Shown here piece by piece: positions 13,008-18,280 of a stretch of 20,130 nucleotides of DNA; the stretch's first letter is position 1, and the number at the start of each line of letters is the position of its first letter. The stretch comes from SZUA-1535 sp964594175. Lineage in GTDB: Archaea > Aenigmatarchaeota > Aenigmatarchaeia > Aenigmatarchaeales > SZUA-1535. The notes under the pieces were generated by a model. The model had not been told where the DNA came from. It saw only the letters and a program-made list of their open reading frames with translations, and made no database searches. The stretch is from positions 1-20,130 of the forward strand of contig CAZQLM010000013.1 of the NCBI GenBank assembly GCA_964594175.1. Reading direction: 5' to 3'. The position numbers and the translations under genes are program-made.

Positions 13008-13517
13008 TTACACTTCTATAATTTCCACTGGTTGGGAAAAAATAGAGCTCATAATTTCCTTGAGCAAATTTTCATTAATTTTGTTTTTGTAATGTTTAGG
13101 AATTCTTATTCTATACTCTAATGTGTTATCTTTTTTATAAAGTACATTCACTCCTTCAACGCTTGCTGGATAAACTATTTTATTTGCAAGCTTTTTCATA
13201 TCTTCATCAAATTCCACAACCTTTACGGATTTTTTAAATTCTTTTGAGAGGATTTTCACTATACTTCCGTTTTTGCCAACAACCTTTGAGGCATCACCCT
13301 TTCTCGCGATAATTATTATTTGTTCATCACCAACTGCTATTTTGTATATCTGGGCATTTTTTAGAACTTTAAATTTTTCTTTTAATTTTTCAAGAAATCT
13401 CGCTATTTTCAACTCTTCTTCTTTTATCTTTCCGCTTCTGTATTTTTCCTCGCATGCGGGACAAAGAACATCTGACTTTATACAGACTTCGCAGATTTCT
13501 TTATGTATTGATGGCAT
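13008..13517 (-). CDS. zinc-binding, KH-domain RNA-binding protein (NusA-like)
   Basis: A 169-residue protein with an N-terminal four-cysteine zinc motif (C9, C12, C19, C22), a helical linker, and a KH domain carrying the GKNG loop in IIIARKGDASKVVGKNGSIV (about 70-90). A C-terminal part with VEGVNVLYKKD follows. The arrangement matches a conserved archaeal family of predicted RNA-binding or NusA-like proteins whose exact role is not settled; I recognise the architecture rather than a specific characterised protein. It is next to ksgA, which would suit an RNA-processing or ribosome role. The start ATG at 13517 is 26.5 bp from the shared TATA element at 13540, so the mRNA should be leaderless. 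Confidence 0.8.
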   Translation of the reverse strand: MPSIHKEICEVCIKSDVLCPACEEKYRSGKIKEEELKIARFLEKLKEKFKVLKNAQIYKIAVGDEQIIIIARKGDASKVVGKNGSIVKILSKEFKKSVKVVEFDEDMKKLANKIVYPASVEGVNVLYKKDNTLEYRIRIPKHYKNKINENLLKEIMSSIFSQPVEIIEV

Positions 13518-13539
13518 AGTTGTATAGTTATCTCTAAAC

Positions 13540-13547
13540 TTTATAAA
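13540..13547. promoter_or_regulatory. second symmetric bidirectional TATA element
   Basis: The palindrome TTTATAAA is centred at 13543.5. The two divergent ATGs (13517 minus, 13570 plus) are each 26.5 bp from its centre, so one element can serve two leaderless mRNAs. No operator-like repeat was seen around it. Confidence 0.6.
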
Positions 13548-13569
13548 AATTAACTCTTAAAAACTTGCA

Positions 13570-13905
13570 ATGGAATATGAATGGTGTTTCGAAAGGAGCA
13601 TCGGGAAATGCAAAGGATATTGGGAGATTGAAGGAAGCAAAATAAAAATTTATTCTGATGAATGCTCCATAATACATGAACTGATAGAAGCCAGTGTAGG
13701 AGCGGTTCTTTTAAGAGAAGGCATATGCAAAAGGTGTGAAAACTGCAATATCTACGTTTCTTCGAATAAACCTTTCGAGAGAAAAGGTGTGTGCCACGTT
13801 GCCACAGTAATGAGCAGGGCTAAAAGCTATAGCAAACTTCCGAAATACATAAAGGAAAAACTAATGAATGCAAAGAACGGAAAAATAATGTTTCTTGAAG
13901 GTTAA
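13570..13905 (+). CDS. small cysteine-rich protein of unknown function
   Basis: 111 residues, not recognised. It has seven cysteines (C6, C14, C32, C53, C56, C59, C75), including a CxxCxxC run, so metal or Fe-S binding is likely. A middle segment (SIIHELIEASVGAVLL) looks like a buried helix but is probably too short and mixed for a membrane span. The C-terminal third is basic. It diverges from the zinc/KH gene and shares its TATA element, which suggests matched expression but not a known partnership. It begins the stretch of unrecognised genes running to 18241. Confidence 0.7.
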   Translation: MEYEWCFERSIGKCKGYWEIEGSKIKIYSDECSIIHELIEASVGAVLLREGICKRCENCNIYVSSNKPFERKGVCHVATVMSRAKSYSKLPKYIKEKLMNAKNGKIMFLEG

Positions 13906-13912
13906 CATACAC

Positions 13913-13928
13913 GTCAAACTTAACTCAC
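13913..13928 (+). repeat. 16-bp direct repeat, copy 1
   Basis: GTCAAACTTAACTCAC, identical to the copy at 14968-14983. Similarity extends loosely on both sides: AAGGTT upstream at 9 bp (12 bp in the other copy) and TAGC three bases downstream in both. Confidence 0.7.
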
Positions 13929-13986
13929 ATCTAGCTAAAGATACTCAAATTATATACGGAAACGAAACTTTCTGTAAATCTTATCC

Positions 13987-14014
13987 AAATCTCTCCGAAG
14001 AGATTTCCGTTTTT
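13987..14014 (+). terminator. hairpin followed by a T run, possible terminator or small RNA end
   Basis: AAATCTCT (13987-13994) and AGAGATTT (13999-14006) form a perfect 8-bp stem with a CCGA loop, followed by CCG and a T run. It lies about 80 bp after the stop of the cysteine-rich gene. A TATA-like AAATTATATA just upstream (about 13947-13954) leaves open a short RNA ending at this hairpin. Confidence 0.35.
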
Positions 14015-14111
14015 CTGAACAATTTTCTCACATTCTTACAGCTCATATTGGTTTGCTTTCTGAATTGGAAAAAATCTTATAGAGAAAAAAGGGAAAAGCT
14101 ATTAGCTATTT

Positions 14112-14912
14112 TTAAAAAATGCATAGTTTATTTTCCAAAATTCTTTTAACGTCTCTAGCTTGCTTTTCAACCTCTAAAATTCTTGTATAGGTATAAGGAA
14201 GTAAATAACCTTTTCCACTTCTATCCTCAACCAAAACAAAATCATTTTCCCCTAGCTCAAACCTGTAAAATTTTTTTCCTTGAACCTCAAATTCTTCTGG
14301 TGAACCATATATGTTGGCTAAATCCTTAACAGAAGGAAGTTTCAAAACATCTGGCTCAAATATCAGTTTGTCTATACCATTAAAAGTTCGCAGAACTATC
14401 TCATACAAAATATCTTCAACTTCTTTAACAGTTTCGAAATTAATTACTTCAGCCTTAGCTGGAATAGGAAAGTTCTCTTCAAGTATTTCATTTAGCTCCT
14501 CTATATCTTCTGGATAAGTTTCAATTTTGTTACTTTTTATACCTACACATTCTTTTGGAGGAAATAGTATCACTTCACCATTCTTATCATAAACATGATA
14601 ATAGTTATGCAAATCCCTTCCATCACAAATTCTTAAAGATGAGTAGCCTTTCCTTCCCGTAAAAGAGGATAGAACATTGTCTTTAATAAACCCATTTTCT
14701 ACTCTTTTCCACCCTCTCTTAGAAACTATACTTTCTATTTTTTCAACTTCTATGTCGAAAGGTTTTTTAAACAAGATTAGAGCATGAGGGTAAATGCCTG
14801 CTTCAACCATTTCAGAAAAATAACATCTTATTAGTGCTTTTCCATCTTCTGAACAAATGCATAATCTATAAGCCCTTTCTTGATTACCCCATTTTGAAGG
14901 TTCATAGCTCAT
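14112..14912 (-). CDS. unknown protein, 266 residues
   Basis: Not recognised. It is soluble-looking, with no signal or membrane segment. The N-terminal part (WGNQERAYRLCICSEDGKAL) is followed by several hydrophobic strands (YPHALILFKKPFDI), an acidic middle (EDIEELNEILEENF), and a C-terminal beta-rich region (KKFYRFELGENDFVLVEDRSGKGYLLP). No catalytic motif stands out. The start at 14912 is supported by a minus-strand TATA-like element 27 bp upstream. The gene lies alone between the two copies of a 16-bp direct repeat (13913 and 14968), which may mean it came in as a unit. Confidence 0.7.
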   Translation of the reverse strand: MSYEPSKWGNQERAYRLCICSEDGKALIRCYFSEMVEAGIYPHALILFKKPFDIEVEKIESIVSKRGWKRVENGFIKDNVLSSFTGRKGYSSLRICDGRDLHNYYHVYDKNGEVILFPPKECVGIKSNKIETYPEDIEELNEILEENFPIPAKAEVINFETVKEVEDILYEIVLRTFNGIDKLIFEPDVLKLPSVKDLANIYGSPEEFEVQGKKFYRFELGENDFVLVEDRSGKGYLLPYTYTRILEVEKQARDVKRILENKLCIF

Positions 14913-14932
14913 AAGAAAAATATCCAGCGAAA

Positions 14933-14943
14933 ATTATTTAAGG
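14933..14943 (-). promoter_or_regulatory. TATA box of the 266-residue gene
   Basis: CTTAAATAATT on the minus strand, about 26 bp before the ATG at 14912. Confidence 0.45.
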
Positions 14944-15231
14944 CTTTTTAAGGTTGCAGAATGAAATGTCAAACTTAACTCACCCTTAGCCCAAACAATT
15001 AAGTTATGCACTCCTGCAAAACATTCACCAGCATTTTTAGTTCTGAAGCAAAGAACAAAACCTTAATCTACAGGAATTAATTTTTGTGTTATCCATTGTT
15101 CCTCTATACACGGGCCAAGCATGGTTATCGCCTTTTTTTGCCATGTGTTTGAAAGGTATTTAATGTTTAGTTGACACGCTTGCAACACAGGGAAAATTTT
15201 TAAATTCTTCAAAGAATTTTCAAATATTAGT
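14944..15231. other. intergenic stretch before tRNA-Met
   Basis: About 290 bp with no credible gene. It holds the second copy of the 16-bp repeat (14968-14983) and, at about 15197-15205, the TTTTAAATT TATA element of tRNA-Met. I see no other structure I can support. Confidence 0.5.
14968..14983 (+). repeat. 16-bp direct repeat, copy 2
   Basis: Identical to 13913-13928. The two copies bracket about 1.04 kb that contains only the 266-residue gene and the hairpin at 13987. Confidence 0.7.
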
Positions 15232-15269
15232 GCCGAGGTAGCTCAGCTGGTTAGAGCGCCAGACTCATA

Positions 15270-15338
15270 GCTAATGCTATGAGTGATGAGTTTGCCGAGT
15301 GATGAGGCAACGATGAATAGCAGGCTGAGAACTGAGAT
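15270..15338 (+). other. anticodon-loop intron (37/38) of tRNA-Met, with box C-like repeats
   Basis: A 69-base intron at the canonical position. The exon-intron sequence ACTCATAGC can pair perfectly with GCTATGAGT (15276-15284), holding the anticodon in a 9-bp helix. GAGTGATGAG occurs twice (15281-15290 and 15297-15306), so the box C consensus RUGAUGA appears twice. CTGA (box D) occurs at 15325 and 15332. TTGCC/GGCAA (15292-15296, 15306-15310) would place the second GTGATGA in a hairpin loop. Confidence 0.8.
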
Positions 15339-15360
15339 ATCTGGAGGTCGCGGGTTCAAA

Positions 15361-15404
15361 GATAGCAGCGCGCACTGCTCTTATCACCTTCCTCACCTTG
15401 AGAT
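15361..15404 (+). other. T-loop intron of tRNA-Met
   Basis: 44 bases at the same T-loop position as in the other two tRNAs. GCAG (15364-15367) can pair with CTGC, and GATA with TATC nearby, forming an internal hairpin. Confidence 0.75.
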
Positions 15405-15421
15405 TCCCGCCCTCGGCACCA

Positions 15422-15651
15422 TTCAAAACTCATCGCCAACATCTTAACTCTTAAGGAAGAAACTTTTTCTATATCCAAAAAATCTTTATCATTCGTTAAA
15501 AGTTCTTCATTTCTGTTTATGCAGATAGCAGCGATTAATAAATCAGAAACAGGTTTATGCAAACCCTTTTCCTTAACTTTAACTGAAGAAGAAAAGCTTA
15601 ACGTCTCTCTTTTCTAGTTCATATTTCTCCTGATTTTCTTAATTCTCTCAT
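15422..15651 (-). pseudogene. remnant of a VapC/PIN-domain toxin
   Basis: On the minus strand the sequence encodes SVKVKEKGLHKPVSDLLIAA, then NRNEELLTNDKDFLDIEKV. This is the unmistakable C-terminal part of a PIN ribonuclease, with the DLLIAA helix and the TNDKDF acidic motif. The N-terminal half, with the DTN active-site aspartate, is absent: only about 100 bp separate the fragment from the antitoxin stop, and these contain stop codons in the relevant frame. An ATG at 15651, two bases after the antitoxin stop, opens only a 10-codon frame. The fragment also has no stop of its own and reads on into the tRNA-Met gene. A normal VapC is about 130-140 residues; this retains perhaps 60-70. The toxin should be inactive. 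The neighbouring antitoxin gene supports the identification. Confidence 0.7.
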
Positions 15652-15653
15652 GA

Positions 15654-15887
15654 TTATCCAACTCTTTCTTTTTCCATTTCTCTTGCTTTCATTACATTTT
15701 CAATTTCTCTTTCTAATTCAAATTCGCTAATTTCATTCTTTGTAATTCCAAGTTTTTTAAGATATTCTTCCTTTTTTACTCCAACTGCTTTAACAATTAA
15801 TTTAACCCTTTCACCACTGGGAAGATCTATTTTTTCTACCGGTCTGAAAACACCGTTTTCATAAACAGCTTCTATGATATGCGGCAT
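15654..15887 (-). CDS. AF2212-like (DUF104/UPF0165) antitoxin, orphaned
   Basis: A 77-residue protein with the highly typical N-terminus PHIIEAVYENGVFRPVEKID followed by LPSGERVKLIVK, a small beta-barrel DNA-binding domain. A charged helical C-terminus (about 40-77) follows, which in the family wraps the partner PIN toxin. Such genes are the vapB-type partners of archaeal vapC. The ATG at 15887 is chosen over the GTG at 15896 because AGGTGG (15893-15898) lies at ribosome-binding distance before it. A TTTAAATCC-type TATA is near 15925-15932 on the minus strand. The toxin gene immediately downstream is a remnant, so the antitoxin may now act only as a regulator or against toxins elsewhere in the genome. 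Confidence 0.85.
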   Translation of the reverse strand: MPHIIEAVYENGVFRPVEKIDLPSGERVKLIVKAVGVKKEEYLKKLGITKNEISEFELEREIENVMKAREMEKERVG

Positions 15888-16164
15888 ACTAACCACCTGA
15901 AAAATATTATGAAAGAGAGAGGATTTAAAGGTTTAATTTCCTTATTTCCACGCAACAAGTGATATGCGGCATTCTTTATTAAGTATCTTCATCAACACAA
16001 TATATAAGCACGTAATGGTGAAGAGCTAACTAGATAATAATTAACCAAAAGGTGGATAAAAGGTAAGATACAGAAAGCGAGTATTTTTATGTGTTGTATC
16101 TTAATGGTAAAAAACCAAAAAGTTTATAAAGATTAAGGTTATACTCTTTGGCAGGTGAATTAAA
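15888..16164. other. intergenic stretch with small repeats and an inverted repeat
   Basis: About 277 bp. It holds the antitoxin promoter, a second copy of GATATGCGGCAT (15961-15972; the first, 15876-15887, covers the antitoxin start codon), a TATA-like TATATAAG at 16001-16008, and a 9-bp inverted repeat TAAGATACA/TGTATCTTA (16064-16072, 16095-16103). No protein-coding gene is supported between the antitoxin and 16165. Confidence 0.5.
16123..16158 (+). promoter_or_regulatory. promoter and ribosome binding site of the 79-residue gene
   Basis: TATA element TTTATAAA at 16123-16130 and AGGTGA at 16153-16158, six bases before the ATG at 16165. Confidence 0.55.
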
Positions 16165-16404
16165 ATGGCGGTTGATGAAAAAATATTTCCGAAAGGATGC
16201 CTGTTAGCATATGATGATAAGGGTGAATTAAGTCTTGCTGCTAAAATACTTATTGAAAAGTTAAGAAAAGATGACTGGGAAGGAAAAGGTGTTGAACATC
16301 CGTGTTATGGTTGCAGAATCAGTGACTGTGAAGTTAGAGTCGTTAAATACCATGACGAAGAGAATAGATATATAAAGCCACCTAAAATTTGGCGAGGTAT
16401 CTAA
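16165..16404 (+). CDS. small protein with a CxxCx4C motif, unknown function
   Basis: 79 residues, not recognised. It has C12 near the N-terminus and a compact HPCYGCRISDC (H45, C47, C50, C55), a likely zinc or Fe-S site. A helical stretch (SLAAKILIEKLRKDDWEGK) lies before it and a basic end (KPPKIWRGI) after. A good TATA box and ribosome binding site support a real gene. It precedes the HEFFH-containing gene by 108 bp, but that gene has its own promoter. Nothing ties it to a known pathway. Confidence 0.65.
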   Translation: MAVDEKIFPKGCLLAYDDKGELSLAAKILIEKLRKDDWEGKGVEHPCYGCRISDCEVRVVKYHDEENRYIKPPKIWRGI

Positions 16405-16481
16405 ATTTCGCATAATATATTGAGATTAAACGAAGTCTGACAAGTTCTTCAGATTGTTGGGGATAAGGATTTTCAGGAAAC

Positions 16482-16491
16482 GTATAAAAAT
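16482..16491 (+). promoter_or_regulatory. TATA box of the zincin-like gene
   Basis: GTATAAAAAT is centred about 27 bp before the ATG at 16513, consistent with a leaderless mRNA. Confidence 0.55.
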
Positions 16492-16512
16492 TTATCTTGT
16501 TTATAAGTTGTT

Positions 16513-17484
16513 ATGAAGGATTACGCAAAAGAGGCTATAGAGCTGGTGTGTTCGGAAAGTGAAATTGTAAGAGATTTTTTGAGAGGTTGGGAGATTAAAA
16601 CAGGTGTAAAAGTTGTTGATCTTTATTCAATATTACCAGAAGTGAAAAATAAATTCTGGCAATGGGAAGTGATGAAGCACGCAAGAGCTAAATCTGAATC
16701 GTGTATTGATTATAAGAAAAAATTATTGAAATTTGAAATTTGGTTCAATCAGAGTTACATCGAAAATCACGATCTTCCAATGGAAGTTCTTTCTCTTCAT
16801 GAATTCTTTCATGAAGTCCTTAAATTAGTAAGACCAAAAAACTTCCGTTATGTCAGCAAGCCAAGAAGATTCCCTTCACCGCGTTTGAGGAACTTCACAA
16901 TTTCGCAGCTTGCAGATGAATTCTGGTTTCTTCAGCACTTTGATGTGCACCCCTTTAACAAACCAACACCTTATCATTTAGCAGGAATATGCGTAGGAGA
17001 GAATGTTTCAGGAAAAGAAATTTTAAGAAGATTGCATGAAATAGGAGAAGTAGAAACTGCGGTAAATTTTGATTTTTTTGTTCATGATGAAGAAATTTTT
17101 GTGAATCATTTGGCTTTTACTGTTTTCGATAGCAAGAAAAAAGAAGCTTTAAAAGCTTATACCGATGAAGCGAAGAGACTTGTAAAAAATATTATTTCAC
17201 TTAAAGAGATAAAATACGAGTTGAAAAAAGCTGATAGAGATTACTTTATTTGCGAAAGGGTGAGCAAAGACGCAAGAATATTGGACGGACTTTACATCAG
17301 GTTTATGAAAGATATTTGCTACATCTATGGAATTTTTTCTTCTGAACTTTCGAGAGATGTTGATGAAGAATTAAAAAGCTATGCGATGAGAGAACGGGAT
17401 TATTTTGTTGAAGAAAGGCTAAAACCAAAGTACAAAGAAGTTAAAGAATACTGCACCAAAAAAATTTTACAGAACTTTAAATAG
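16513..17484 (+). CDS. unknown protein with an HEFFH motif, possible zinc metallopeptidase
   Basis: 323 residues, no family recognised. The main clue is LSLHEFFHEVLKL, an HExxH motif (H96, E97, H100) in a predicted helix. It is preceded by a beta strand and loop (LLKFEIWFNQSYI) and followed 36 residues later by LADEFWF (D135, E136), with H142 and H146 nearby. This is the arrangement of a gluzincin: strand, HExxH helix, then a glutamate ligand on a later helix. The rest is a helical, charged region (about 200-323) with no signal peptide or membrane segment, so the protein would be cytoplasmic. The motif could be chance; conservation of H96, E97, H100 and E136 in homologues would decide. It lies among other orphans and has its own TATA box. 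Confidence 0.7.
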   Translation: MKDYAKEAIELVCSESEIVRDFLRGWEIKTGVKVVDLYSILPEVKNKFWQWEVMKHARAKSESCIDYKKKLLKFEIWFNQSYIENHDLPMEVLSLHEFFHEVLKLVRPKNFRYVSKPRRFPSPRLRNFTISQLADEFWFLQHFDVHPFNKPTPYHLAGICVGENVSGKEILRRLHEIGEVETAVNFDFFVHDEEIFVNHLAFTVFDSKKKEALKAYTDEAKRLVKNIISLKEIKYELKKADRDYFICERVSKDARILDGLYIRFMKDICYIYGIFSSELSRDVDEELKSYAMRERDYFVEERLKPKYKEVKEYCTKKILQNFK

Positions 17485-17746
17485 ATTCTACAGCATGAAG
17501 CATGTTAGCAACCAAAAAGTTTTGGAGCTCTAAATTTCAAGCTTGATTTTTTATCAGCTAAATCAGGTTTTGGTCATTAATAAAATATTATGTCTTAACC
17601 AATTGTCCTAAAGATAGCCAAAAACGAGCTTAGTGGAAAGCACAACAAGTATTAACAATATAAATCGCTTACCTTACAAAGATTTACTTCAGGATAGTAG
17701 AGAAAATTGAAAGTTTTTTAAATCTTTTGGCTTATAATTTATACAG
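17485..17746. other. intergenic stretch
   Basis: About 260 bp, AT-rich, with no credible gene. The only supported element is a TTTTTTAAAT TATA sequence at about 17714-17723 for the next gene. A short CCAAAA-AG-TTTTGG inverted repeat lies at about 17512-17525. Confidence 0.4.
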
Positions 17747-18241
17747 GTGCCTCGGATATACGTAAAAGATGAAATTAAAAATGATAAAAGTGCAAAAGTC
17801 CTAACGCCTATCGATGATAGTTTCGCGAGAGAAATCGAAGAAAAATTAAGATACGAATACAAAAGAAAATATGGAATAAGAATGCAAGTTTCTAGAAGCG
17901 ATTCATATCACTTCAATGTTTTTATGTATAAACCGTTGAATCCTCAGCCAGTGGATGATTATGACGTAGAGGCTGAAGATGCGCTTGAAAAAATTGTTAA
18001 AGAGGAAGGTCCCTTGAAATTTTTAATAATTATATATTGCTGGGATCAGAGCTATCGTCCAGACGAGAAATCCTATACTCGAAGTGTATACATATGGTAT
18101 AGTCACAACATTAGATATGTGGAAGATATAGAAAGGTTCAAGGATATAATCTTCGAAGCTGAAAAACTCTGGCTATCAGAAAGGGAAAAAGTTAGGAGAG
18201 AATTGGCCAAAAAGACCTCATCACAATTGCAGAACTTTTAA
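17747..18241 (+). CDS. unknown protein, 164 residues
   Basis: Not recognised. It starts at a GTG about 28 bp after a TATA element, probably leaderless. The sequence alternates basic helices (FAREIEEKLRYEYKRKYG) with a hydrophobic strand (LKFLIIIYCWDQSY) and ends in a charged helix. It has many tyrosines and no cysteine cluster, signal peptide or membrane span. The C-terminal QLQNF resembles the end of the preceding HEFFH protein (ILQNFK), probably by chance. It is the last gene of the unrecognised stretch and converges on uL11 with 39 bp between stops. Confidence 0.65.
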   Translation: MPRIYVKDEIKNDKSAKVLTPIDDSFAREIEEKLRYEYKRKYGIRMQVSRSDSYHFNVFMYKPLNPQPVDDYDVEAEDALEKIVKEEGPLKFLIIIYCWDQSYRPDEKSYTRSVYIWYSHNIRYVEDIERFKDIIFEAEKLWLSEREKVRRELAKKTSSQLQNF

Positions 18242-18280
18242 GAGAGGCTAAATTGCTTCTGAAAAAAGCAAAACATACTT

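Larger units (their letters stand above)
15232..15421 (+). tRNA. elongator-type tRNA-Met (CAT) with two introns
   Basis: Acceptor GCCGAGG (15232-15238) pairs with CCTCGGC (15411-15417); A and encoded CCA end at 15421. The anticodon 5' half CCAGA-CTCATA (15259-15269) and 3' half A-TCTGG (15339-15344) are split by 69 bases (15270-15338) at the canonical 37/38 site. The anticodon is CAT. The variable loop AGGTC is normal. The T stem GCGGG (15350-15354)/CCCGC (15406-15410) encloses TTCAAA, 44 extra bases (15361-15404), and T. The G1-C72 acceptor pair fits elongator Met or tRNA-Ile2 (CAU) rather than initiator, which usually begins AGC in archaea. Whether C34 is modified to agmatidine (Ile2) cannot be excluded. 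Confidence 0.9.

Noticed and set aside
12657..13121. Open frame of 154 codons on the plus strand
   Set aside because: It is antisense to ksgA and the end of the zinc/KH gene; both minus-strand genes are well supported.
13895..14149. Possible 84-codon gene on the plus strand
   Set aside because: It overlaps the end of the cysteine-rich gene, runs through the repeat and hairpin, and ends inside the convergent 266-residue gene; the composition looks non-coding.
15276..15289. Guide for C34 methylation of tRNA-Met in its own intron (TATGAGT opposite the anticodon, with ATGA as a D box)
   Set aside because: The spacing would fit D+5, but the D box is imperfect and overlaps the C box; the pairing is better explained as part of the precursor helix.
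15356..15562. 68-codon frame as an intact gene
   Set aside because: Its last part is antisense to the tRNA-Met T arm and acceptor; only the PIN C-terminal segment is meaningful, so it is listed as a toxin remnant.
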